Positions 7,996 through 14,688 of a stretch of DNA of 32,197 nucleotides are shown here, piece after piece. The notes under the pieces are model-generated. The model made no database searches. It worked only from the letters and a program-made list of their open reading frames with translations, and was not told where the DNA came from. Source of the stretch: Microbacterium sp. 2FI (GTDB lineage: Bacteria; Actinomycetota; Actinomycetes; Actinomycetales; Microbacteriaceae). Position 1 is the stretch's first letter; each line of letters begins with the position of its first letter. A program made the translations under genes and the position numbers. The stretch is from assembly GCF_005502885.1 (NCBI RefSeq), contig NZ_SCMR01000033.1, positions 1 through 32,197 on the forward strand, given 5' to 3'.

Positions 7996-8403
7996 ATGAC
8001 GATGCCGCGCGGGTTCCGTGATCGGTCGAAGGACAGCCTGCTCACGCTCCTCGGCGACGTGCCCGAGTTGGTGCGCAACCTCGTCATCGCCGAGGTCGAC
8101 TCGGCGAAGAAGTGGCTGGCGCGCACGGCGAAGGACGGCGGCTGGGGTGCGCTGTGGGTGTTCCTCGCGCTCTTCGTGCTGTTCTGGTCGGTGCCCGTGC
8201 TCGGCACCTTCGCCATCGCCGGGATGTCATCCCTCTGGGGCTGGGACGTGTGGCTGTCGGCCATCGTGCTCTTCGGCCTCATGATCGTGATCGTCGCGGT
8301 CTTCGTGCTGCTCGGCGTCCTGCGCTTCAAGCGCCTCACGGCGCGGCAGAACCCCGTCCAGTCGATCGCCCAAGACGTCAAGGAGGTGCGCGATGAGCTC
8401 TGA
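7996..8403 (+). CDS. Phage holin family (holin-X) membrane protein
   Basis: A 135-residue protein with an N-terminal amphipathic segment (SLLTLLGDVPELVRNLVIAEVDSAKKWL), then two hydrophobic helices at about residues 50-72 and 83-108 separated by a short WGWDVW turn, and a charged tail. This matches the actinobacterial holin-X type (PF07332-like), which is chromosomal and widespread; the name comes from fold similarity and does not imply a prophage. It sits between a YtxH-like and a DUF3618-like gene, with a 1-base gap upstream and an 11-base overlap downstream, so the three products are probably made together and work at the membrane. Confidence 0.82.
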   Translation: MTMPRGFRDRSKDSLLTLLGDVPELVRNLVIAEVDSAKKWLARTAKDGGWGALWVFLALFVLFWSVPVLGTFAIAGMSSLWGWDVWLSAIVLFGLMIVIVAVFVLLGVLRFKRLTARQNPVQSIAQDVKEVRDEL

Positions 8404-8677
8404 CGCACCCGCGCCCGTGCCCGTGCCCCGAACCGCCGTCCCGCTCGGCATCACCGATCCGGTCGAGAAGGCGCGCGCCGAACTCAAGGCGGCGCTGGCG
8501 GCCATCGAGGTGAAGGCGAACTACCCCCGTCGCATCGCGAACGCCGTCGACGACGGTGTGGACAAGGCTCGCGCCTTCAAGCGCCGGAGTCCCGCACTCG
8601 CCGCCGTCGCGGTGATCGCCGGCGCGGCAGCGATCGGCGGAGCGGTGTGGGGTCTGGTTCGCCTCTACACGCGCTGA
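8393..8677 (+). CDS. Small DUF3618-like membrane protein
   Basis: A 94-residue protein: a Pro/Ala-rich start, an amphipathic helix (DPVEKARAELKAALAAIEVKANYPRR), then an Ala-rich membrane helix at about residues 66-88 and a short basic end. It resembles the third member of the YtxH/holin-X/DUF3618 cassette common in actinobacteria. The ATG at 8393 lies inside the end of the holin-like gene (11-base overlap), so translation is coupled. The family assignment is tentative because the protein is short and of low complexity. Confidence 0.7.
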   Translation: MSSDAPAPVPVPRTAVPLGITDPVEKARAELKAALAAIEVKANYPRRIANAVDDGVDKARAFKRRSPALAAVAVIAGAAAIGGAVWGLVRLYTR

Positions 8678-8746
8678 GTCTGTCGGCGCTCGCGGGGCAG
8701 CGCGCGCACCACGTCGGTCCCCGGACACGGCGATCGGCTCGCGGGG

Positions 8747-8784
8747 TATGCTCGACTATCAGGCAGTGCAAAGGTGCGTATGCT
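8747..8784 (+). promoter_or_regulatory. Two identical -10 boxes upstream of hemD
   Basis: TATGCT occurs at 8747-8752 and again at 8779-8784 in the 193-base gap before hemD. They would give starts near 8759 and 8791, with leaders of about 112 and 80 bases. No convincing -35 boxes. The rest of the gap holds the palindrome at 8795. Confidence 0.4.
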
Positions 8785-8794
8785 GCCGACCGCG

Positions 8795-8807
8795 CGAATC
8801 CGATTCG
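8795..8807. repeat. Palindrome in the hemD leader
   Basis: CGAATCCGATTCG is a perfect 13-base palindrome around a central C, flanked by CGCG on both sides. It lies just after the second possible start point, where an operator would act; this role is an inference. Confidence 0.35.
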
Positions 8808-8870
8808 TATCGCGCGTCGGCCGCTCGAACTTCAGGGGCGGCTGACTGGCACCACGAGAGTCGACCCCAC

Positions 8871-9704
8871 ATGAGCACAGCCCCCCGACACAGTCCCGAG
8901 AAGCCCCTCGCTGGCTGGCGCGTCCTCGTGCCCCGCGGCGGGCCCTGGGGCGACGGTGTGGCCGCCACACTCCGCCGGCAGGGCGCGACGCCGGTCATCG
9001 CTCCGCTGATCAACTTCGCGCCGTCGAGCGACGAGGCGACCCTCGAGCAGGCGCTCGCCGACCTCGCCTCCGGCGCCTTCGACTGGCTCACCGTGACGAG
9101 CGCGACCACCGTCGACGTGCTCTACGCGTACCGCGCGTCGATCCCCTCGACCACGAAGGTCGCAGCCGTCGGCGAGACGACCGCAGCGGCACTGCAGTCG
9201 GTGGGGTATCGCGTCGACCTCGTGCCCGAACAGGACAACTCCGCCGCAGGCATGGCCGAGCAGCTCATCGGCCTCGAACCCGACGCGCGCGACATCCTCA
9301 CGCTCCGCAGCGAAATCGCCAAGCCCGTGCTCACACGCATGCTCACCGATGCGGGTCACCGGGTGCGCAGCGTCGTGGCGTATCGGACCGTCGGGGTGCC
9401 GGTGACCGACCGCATCGCCGAGGACGTGCGCTCGGGCCGCATCAATGCGATCCTCGTCACGAGCGGCTCGGTCGCCGAGCAGGTGCACCGGCAGTTCCCC
9501 GTCGTGCCGCCCGAGACCCTCATCGCCGCGATCGGCCCCCGCACCGCGAAGGACGCGCGCCGCGCCGGCCTCGACGTCGACGTGGTCGCCGACACGCAGA
9601 CCGTCGACGCGCTGATCGAGGCCGTCGCCCGGTTCTCGCTTCCCCATGCCGCCGACGAGTTCGCGCCGCGCACCGGCGCGCTCCCGCTTCCCGGTCGCGA
9701 CTGA
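8871..9704 (+). CDS. hemD: Uroporphyrinogen-III synthase
   Basis: Cyclises and isomerises hydroxymethylbilane to uroporphyrinogen III, the branch point to haem and corrins. The 277 residues show the two-lobed Rossmann-like pattern of HemD: an opening GWRVLVPRGGPWGDGVAATLRRQG, the DWLTVTSATTVDVL segment, VAAVGETTAAAL, then the mirrored ILVTSGSVAEQV and IAAIGPRTAKDARRAGL near the end. HemD is poorly conserved, but this order of segments is characteristic. The ATG at 8871 was chosen because the residues encoded upstream are unlike the family. Other haem genes are not adjacent; cofD follows after 13 bases, so it may share transcription with cofD and the permease gene. Confidence 0.88.
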   Translation: MSTAPRHSPEKPLAGWRVLVPRGGPWGDGVAATLRRQGATPVIAPLINFAPSSDEATLEQALADLASGAFDWLTVTSATTVDVLYAYRASIPSTTKVAAVGETTAAALQSVGYRVDLVPEQDNSAAGMAEQLIGLEPDARDILTLRSEIAKPVLTRMLTDAGHRVRSVVAYRTVGVPVTDRIAEDVRSGRINAILVTSGSVAEQVHRQFPVVPPETLIAAIGPRTAKDARRAGLDVDVVADTQTVDALIEAVARFSLPHAADEFAPRTGALPLPGRD

Positions 9705-9717
9705 CCGGGCCTCGTCG

Positions 9718-10716
9718 ATGAGTCGAACGCCCCGTATCGTCGTGCTCGCCGGGGGCGTCGGCGGTTCGCGCTTCGCCCTCGGCGTGCGCGGAGCCCTGCA
9801 CGCGCGCGGGATCGACAACACTGCGGAATCCCTCACCGTCGTCGTCAACACCGGCGACGACCTCTGGCTCTCGGGCGTGCGCCTGCAGCCCGACATCGAC
9901 TCGATCGTCTACGCGCTCGCGGGCGTCAACGACACCGCGCGCGGCTGGGGGCGCGAGGGCGACAGCGAGCGCGTCAACGCCGAACTGCAGGCATGGGGAA
10001 CCGGGTGGCCGTGGTTCACCCTCGGCGACCTCGATCTCGGCACGCATCTCGCGCGCACCGATTGGCTGCGTGAGGGACTCACCCCCACCGACGTGCTGGA
10101 GCGGATGCAGCGACGCTGGCCGCTCGGCGCAAGACTCCTTCCGATGACCGATGCCGAGGTCGACACGATCGTGACCGTGCGCGCCGAAGACGGCGCCCTG
10201 ACCCGGCGGATGCACTTCCAGGAGTGGTGGACGCGGCATCGTGCGACGCTCGAGCCGGTGCGGTTCGACAACCCGGGCATCGAGGTCGCGACCCCCGCTC
10301 CGGGGGTGATCGCGGCGATCGAGGACGCTGATGCGGTGCTGATCGCACCGTCCAACCCCGTCGTCTCGATCGGGCCGATCCTCGCCGTCCCCGGCATTCG
10401 CGACGCACTGCGCCAGACCGCTGCACCCGTCGTCGGTGTCTCGCCGATCATCGGCGGGCGGGTCGTCCGCGGCATGGCGGACGTGTGCCTCGCGGCCATC
10501 GGCGTCGAGACGTCGGCGGCCGCCGTGGCGGAGCACTACGGCGCGCGCGCGGCCGGCGGCGTGCTCGACACGTGGCTCGTCGGGGAAGAGGATGCCGCCG
10601 TCGCGCCCGATGTGGAGGGTCTCGGCATCCGCTCGGTCGTGACTCCCTTGTGGATGACGGATGCCGAGACGTCGGCCTCGCTCGCGGAGCGCGCGCTGTC
10701 GACGGCCGGCGTCTGA
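9718..10716 (+). CDS. cofD: 2-phospho-L-lactate (or PEP) transferase, F420 synthesis
   Basis: Transfers a phospholactyl group (in actinobacteria reported as a phosphoenolpyruvyl group) from the GDP/GTP-linked donor made by CofC onto FO, giving (dehydro)F420-0. Called fbiA in mycobacteria. The 332 residues carry the family's opening LAGGVGGSRFALGVRGAL (10-27), the NTGDDLWLSGVRLQPDID segment (44-61) and TLGDLDLGTH (101-110), and near residue 200 PSNPVVSIGPILAVPG followed by SPIIGG. No good SD is visible before the ATG at 9718. In mycobacteria fbiB follows fbiA; here a TauE/SafE permease gene begins one base after the stop instead. Confidence 0.93.
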   Translation: MSRTPRIVVLAGGVGGSRFALGVRGALHARGIDNTAESLTVVVNTGDDLWLSGVRLQPDIDSIVYALAGVNDTARGWGREGDSERVNAELQAWGTGWPWFTLGDLDLGTHLARTDWLREGLTPTDVLERMQRRWPLGARLLPMTDAEVDTIVTVRAEDGALTRRMHFQEWWTRHRATLEPVRFDNPGIEVATPAPGVIAAIEDADAVLIAPSNPVVSIGPILAVPGIRDALRQTAAPVVGVSPIIGGRVVRGMADVCLAAIGVETSAAAVAEHYGARAAGGVLDTWLVGEEDAAVAPDVEGLGIRSVVTPLWMTDAETSASLAERALSTAGV

Positions 10717-10717
10717 C

Positions 10718-11458
10718 ATGCCCGACCTCGCGTGGTTCGCGTGGGCACTGCTCGGCCTCGCCGCCGTCATCGTCGGGCTCTCCAAGACCGCGGTTCCGGG
10801 GGCTGGCACGCTCGCGGTCGCGATCTTCGCCGCGGTGCTGCCGGCCAAGCAGTCGACCGGCACCCTGCTGCTGCTCCTCATCGTCGCGGATCTCTTCGCG
10901 GTCACGATGTATCGCCGGCACGCGAACTGGCGCGTGCTGCTTCGCCTCGCCCCCGCGGTGGTCGTCGGCATCCTGCTCGGGGTGCTCTTCCTGTTCGCGG
11001 CGAACGACGAGTGGGTCAAGCGCACGATCGGGGTCATCCTGCTCACCGTCATCGCGGTCACGCTGCTGCGACGGCGCATGGGGCGGGTCGCGGCATCCGA
11101 GGGCCCTCACCGTGTGGCGGCCGCGACCTACGGCACGCTCGGCGGGTTCACCACGATGGTCGCCAACGCCGCGGGGCCGGTGATGTCGATGTACTTCCTG
11201 GCCGCGCGATTCCCGGTTAAGGAGTTCCTCGGCACCGCCGCGTGGTTCTTCGCGATCGTGAACATCGCGAAGGTGCCGTTCTCGGTGGGGCTCGGCATCA
11301 TCACGCCCCCTGGGCTCGTGCTCGACCTCGTGCTGGTCCCGTTCGTGGTCGGTGGCGCGTTCCTCGGGCGCTGGCTCGCCGGCCGCCTCGATCAGGTGCT
11401 CTTCGAGCGCCTCGTGATCGGCTTCACGATCGTCGGGGCCGTGTACCTGCTGGTGTGA
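10718..11458 (+). CDS. TSUP (TauE/SafE) family permease
   Basis: A 246-residue integral membrane protein with seven to eight hydrophobic helices. The first helix has the GLSKTAVPGAGTLAV pattern typical of the TauE/SafE family, and a related half-repeat lies near TYGTLGGFTTMVANAAGPVMSMYFLAA. Members move small organic or sulphur anions (sulfite, sulfoacetate and others); the substrate here is not evident. The ATG at 10718 is one base after the cofD stop, so it is co-translated with an F420 gene, which is unusual context. It converges on cofC, with a possible short terminator stem between them. Confidence 0.88.
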   Translation: MPDLAWFAWALLGLAAVIVGLSKTAVPGAGTLAVAIFAAVLPAKQSTGTLLLLLIVADLFAVTMYRRHANWRVLLRLAPAVVVGILLGVLFLFAANDEWVKRTIGVILLTVIAVTLLRRRMGRVAASEGPHRVAAATYGTLGGFTTMVANAAGPVMSMYFLAARFPVKEFLGTAAWFFAIVNIAKVPFSVGLGIITPPGLVLDLVLVPFVVGGAFLGRWLAGRLDQVLFERLVIGFTIVGAVYLLV

Positions 11459-11464
11459 CGGGGT

Positions 11465-11485
11465 GGCGCGGGCGGATGCCGCGCC
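11465..11485. terminator. Possible shared terminator between convergent genes
   Basis: GGCGCGG (11465-11471) pairs with CCGCGCC (11479-11485) around a 7-base loop, in the 28-base gap between the TSUP gene and cofC. It is GC-rich and short, with no T-run. Confidence 0.35.
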
Positions 11486-11486
11486 T

Positions 11487-12131
11487 TCACACTCCGAGCA
11501 GCGCGGCGGTCCGGGGGCCGAGGCCGAGGGCTCCGGCATTCGCGAGCTGGTCGGCGGTGTCGACGTCGTGTCGCAGGGTCGAGGCGTCCGTGATCGGGAG
11601 CGCGGTGCAGCCGAGCGCGACGTGCCGCGCGAACGAGCCCTCGCCGAACGACGACTCCCACGCGATCCCCGGCGCGGCGGTCACGAGGGTCGAGCCGCTG
11701 CCGTCGGCGTCGGCGACGACGGCACGGTCGACGGTCGCCGCGGCGCTCAGCGCCGCCGACAGATCGAGGGGCCGGAGAGCCGGGAGGTCGCCCAGGAGCG
11801 CTGCGCGCGGCATCCGTCCGCCGGGATCCACGGCGGCCATGGCGGTCGCCACCGCCGCGTCGAGACCGCGCGCCTCTCCCTCGGGCACGAACCGCAGGGC
11901 AGGAATCGTGGCCGACGCGCGCGCGAGCGCGGGGTCGTCGGTCACCACGACCACCTGCGCGACGAGCTCGCATGCGGTCGCCGCCGCCAGCGTGTCGAGG
12001 GCGATCGCGTGCGCGAGGTCGGCGCGCGAGACCCCCGCAACCTCGAGCCGCGACTTGCCGCGCGTCGGGCTTTTCACCGGCACGACGACGATCCAGCGCG
12101 CCGGCGCCGAGCCCGGCGCCGAGCCCGTCAC
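11487..12131 (-). CDS. cofC: 2-phospholactate/PEP guanylyltransferase, F420 synthesis
   Basis: Activates 2-phospho-L-lactate (or phosphoenolpyruvate in actinobacteria, where it is called FbiD) with GTP to make the donor used by CofD. The 214 residues show the nucleotidyltransferase opening VVVPVKSPTRGKSRLE (15-30), VVVVTDDPALA (60-70), the LLGDLPAL segment (112-119), and DGSGSTLVTAAPG (143-155) followed by SFGEGSFARH (161-170), all typical of CofC. The GTG at 12131 overlaps the fgd stop (GTGA), placing it last in the fbiC-BVMO-fgd-cofC operon. An open frame extends upstream of that GTG but runs into fgd and lacks family similarity. Confidence 0.92.
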   Translation of the reverse strand: MTGSAPGSAPARWIVVVPVKSPTRGKSRLEVAGVSRADLAHAIALDTLAAATACELVAQVVVVTDDPALARASATIPALRFVPEGEARGLDAAVATAMAAVDPGGRMPRAALLGDLPALRPLDLSAALSAAATVDRAVVADADGSGSTLVTAAPGIAWESSFGEGSFARHVALGCTALPITDASTLRHDVDTADQLANAGALGLGPRTAALLGV

Positions 12132-13141
12132 GCGCCGAACCGCGCGCGCAGGCGCGGCAGGATCTCCTCGCCGTAGCGCCGCAGGAAAGCCTCCTGGTCG
12201 TGTCCGGGGTCGTGGAAGACGAGGTGGCGGAACCCGAGCTCGACGTACCACGCGATGCGCTCGACATGCTCGTCGGGGTCGTCCGAGACGATGAACCGTG
12301 ACGCGGCGCGCTCGATCGGCAGCTCTTCGCCGAGCCGCTGCATCTCGATCGGGTCGTCGACGCCCATCTTCTCTTCGGGCGACAGGGCGAGGGGTGCCCA
12401 GAAGCGGGTCTTCTCGCGGGCGGCCTCGAGCGACCCGTCGAGCGAGACCTTGATCTCCATCAGCGTGTCGATCGAACCGCGGTCGCGCCCCGCCTTCGAC
12501 AGTCCGTCATCGAGGGCCGGCAGCAGCGTGTCGGTGTACAGCTCGCGCTTCTTGCCGCTCGTGGTGATGAACCCGTCGGCGATGCGGCCGGCGAGTCGTG
12601 TCGCGGCGGGGCCGGCAGCGCCGATGTAGATCGGCACGGGCTCGGGCAGCTTGTCGTAGATCGTGATGTTCTTCGCCGTGTAGTACGTGCCGTCGAAGGT
12701 CACCCGGTCGTCGGACCACAGCCGGCGGATGAGGCCGATCGCCTCCTTCAGCCGCTGGAAGCGCTCGGGCGGATCCGGCCACGCGATCCCGAGGTTCGCC
12801 TCGTTGAGCGCCTCGCCGGTGCCGACGCCCAGGATCACGCGCCCGGGGTACATGACCCCGAGGGTCGCGAAGTCCTGCGCGACGACGGTCGGGTTGTAGC
12901 GGAACGTCGGCGTCAGCACCGATGTTCCGATCAGCACCTTCGAGGTGCGCGCGCCGAGCGCGCCGAGCCAGGGGACGGATGCCGGGGCGTGCCCGCCCTC
13001 GTGCAGCCACGGCTGCAGGTGGTCGGAGATGAAGACCGAGTCGAACCCGACCTCTTCGGCGAGGATCGCGTAGTCCAGCAGCTCGGTGGGGCCGAACTGC
13101 TCGGCCGAGGCCTTGTATCCGAAACGCAACGGAACGCTCAT
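12128..13141 (-). CDS. fgd: F420-dependent glucose-6-phosphate dehydrogenase
   Basis: Oxidises glucose-6-phosphate to 6-phosphogluconolactone and reduces F420 to F420H2, supplying reductant to F420-dependent enzymes. The 337 residues align with M. tuberculosis Fgd1 (336) almost without gaps: FGYKASAEQFGP, SDHLQPW, LTPTFRYNPTVVAQ, GVGTGEALNE, IYIGAAGPAA, TTSGKKRELYT and RFWAPLALSPEEK. Residues matching the Fgd1 active site are present: D40, H41, W45, E110, T194, K197, K258 and R282. This separates it from the looser G6PDH-like LLM family, which lacks the phosphate-binding Lys/Arg set. The ATG at 13141 overlaps the stop of the monooxygenase gene (ATGA), and its own stop overlaps cofC. Confidence 0.93.
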   Translation of the reverse strand: MSVPLRFGYKASAEQFGPTELLDYAILAEEVGFDSVFISDHLQPWLHEGGHAPASVPWLGALGARTSKVLIGTSVLTPTFRYNPTVVAQDFATLGVMYPGRVILGVGTGEALNEANLGIAWPDPPERFQRLKEAIGLIRRLWSDDRVTFDGTYYTAKNITIYDKLPEPVPIYIGAAGPAATRLAGRIADGFITTSGKKRELYTDTLLPALDDGLSKAGRDRGSIDTLMEIKVSLDGSLEAAREKTRFWAPLALSPEEKMGVDDPIEMQRLGEELPIERAASRFIVSDDPDEHVERIAWYVELGFRHLVFHDPGHDQEAFLRRYGEEILPRLRARFGA

Positions 13142-14688
13142 GTCTGTTCTCCTTCGCTGCCGGTGCTGTTGCCCTCGCCGCTGAGGGCGGTGAGGGTCGG
13201 GGTGGGGATGCCTACTGGGGCGAACTCGGAACCCGTCGCTTGGGCCAGGCGCGCGCGGAACGCATCCACCGTCCCGGGCCACAGCAGGGTGAGGCGACCC
13301 GAGCGCTCGTCGACGTACCAGTTGCGGCATCCGCCGGTCATCCAGGGGGTGGATGCCGCGGCCTCGGCGATCTCGTCGGTGTAGGCGGCTTCGGCACCGG
13401 GGTCGAGCCGCAGCACGCCCCCGGACCGGTCGCGCTGCACGAGCGCGCGCGTGACGTACGCCGCCTGCTCCTCGATCATGAGGACCGACGAGGAGTGCCC
13501 GAGCGCTGCGTTCGGGCCGTCGAGGACGAACATGTTGGGGAATCCCGACACCGCCGTCGACCCGAACGAGGTCATGCCCTCGAACCAGTGGACGGCCAGC
13601 GACTCGCCGCCTTCGCCCTCGACGAGGTCGGCGTACGGCTGCTCCGTCGTGGCGAAGCCGGTGGCCAGCACGATCGCGTCGACGTCACGCCGGGTCCCGT
13701 CCGCGGCGAAGAGCGTCGACCCGTCGACGCGGGCGAGCGCCGACGGCACGAGGTCGACGGCGCCCGAGGCGATCGCCGGGTAGAACTCGTCCGAGAGCAG
13801 CACGCGCTTGCACCCGAACGCGTAGTCGGGGGTCAGCAGGTCGCGGAGCGCCGGGTCGGCGACCTGCGCCTCGAGGTGGGCATGCGCGATGGCGGATGCT
13901 GCGGCCGCAGCATCCGGATCACCCGACCGCGACGCGAAACGCGTCTCGCCTTCGGCGTACTGCTCCGCGCGCAGCCGCGCGAGCTCGCCCGGATGCGACG
14001 CGAACCGGGAGCGCTCGGCGTCGGAGTAGAGCCGCGCGCCGCGCGGCACGATCCACGCGGGGGTCCGCTGGAACAGCGTCACGTCTGCGGTGCGCGCGAG
14101 CGGCGGAACCAGCTGCACCGCGCTCGCGCCGGTGCCGACGACGGCGACGCGAGTTCCGGCGAGGTCGGCGGAGTGGTCCCATCGTGCGGAGTGGAAGATC
14201 GGGCCGGGGAAGGTCGCAAGTCCCGGGATGGCGGGGATCCGGGGCTCGGTCAGTCGTCCGCACGCGAGCACGAGCGTCGTCGCCGCAAGGGGTCCGCGCG
14301 AGGTGTCGATGCGCCACAGGTCGTCGTCGTCGTCCCAGCGGGCGCCGGTCATCGCCGTGCCGAGCCGGAGGCGCTCGCCCAGCCGCTCGGAGGCGGCGAC
14401 GTCGTCGAGATAGCGGCGGATCTCGTCACCCTGCGCGTATAACCCCGACCAGTCGGGGTTCGGATGAGTCGCGAACCCGTACAGGTGCGCGGGCACGTCG
14501 CACGCGACGCCGGGGTAGGTGTTGTCGCGCCAGGTTCCGCCGACGGATGCCGCGCGCTCGAGCAGCACGAAATCGTCGCGACCCGCGTGCCGCAGCGCGA
14601 TCGCCATCGCGAGCCCTGCGAACCCGGCCCCGACGATCGCGACATCGACCACGGCGGGCCGCTGCGGGGTCGCGTTCTCCGTGGCCAT
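13138..14688 (-). CDS. Baeyer-Villiger-type flavin monooxygenase
   Basis: A 516-residue class B flavoprotein. It has an FAD-binding GAGFAG at 20-25, the GGTWRDNTYPGVACDVPAHLYGF segment (50-72) typical of Baeyer-Villiger enzymes, the BVMO fingerprint FxGxxxHxxxWD as FPGPIFHSARWD (160-171), a second dinucleotide fold GTGASA (185-190) for NADPH, and a late VLATGFATTE motif. Family members insert oxygen next to ketones or oxidise S/N atoms with NADPH and O2; the substrate is unknown. The ATG at 14688 overlaps the fbiC stop (TGATG) and its stop overlaps the fgd start, so it is translated as part of the F420 operon, which is unexpected for an NADPH enzyme. A 24-bp perfect palindrome lies in the coding region (13893-13916). 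Confidence 0.9.
   Translation of the reverse strand: MATENATPQRPAVVDVAIVGAGFAGLAMAIALRHAGRDDFVLLERAASVGGTWRDNTYPGVACDVPAHLYGFATHPNPDWSGLYAQGDEIRRYLDDVAASERLGERLRLGTAMTGARWDDDDDLWRIDTSRGPLAATTLVLACGRLTEPRIPAIPGLATFPGPIFHSARWDHSADLAGTRVAVVGTGASAVQLVPPLARTADVTLFQRTPAWIVPRGARLYSDAERSRFASHPGELARLRAEQYAEGETRFASRSGDPDAAAAASAIAHAHLEAQVADPALRDLLTPDYAFGCKRVLLSDEFYPAIASGAVDLVPSALARVDGSTLFAADGTRRDVDAIVLATGFATTEQPYADLVEGEGGESLAVHWFEGMTSFGSTAVSGFPNMFVLDGPNAALGHSSSVLMIEEQAAYVTRALVQRDRSGGVLRLDPGAEAAYTDEIAEAAASTPWMTGGCRNWYVDERSGRLTLLWPGTVDAFRARLAQATGSEFAPVGIPTPTLTALSGEGNSTGSEGEQT
13893..13916. repeat. 24-bp perfect palindrome inside the monooxygenase gene
   Basis: The left half is CGGATGCTGCGG and the right half is its exact reverse complement, with no loop. 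It encodes Asp followed by five Ala and a Ser. The outer parts are the GGATGC/GCATCC hexamers that recur in this genome. Confidence 0.6.

Noticed and set aside
7996..8403. Holin-like gene as a sign of a prophage
   Set aside because: No other phage genes are present, and the YtxH/holin-X/DUF3618 trio is an ordinary chromosomal set in actinobacteria.
12128..13141. Luciferase-like oxidoreductase of unspecified function instead of Fgd
   Set aside because: The full set of Fgd1 active-site positions, including the phosphate-binding Thr, Lys, Lys and Arg, is present and the length is the same.
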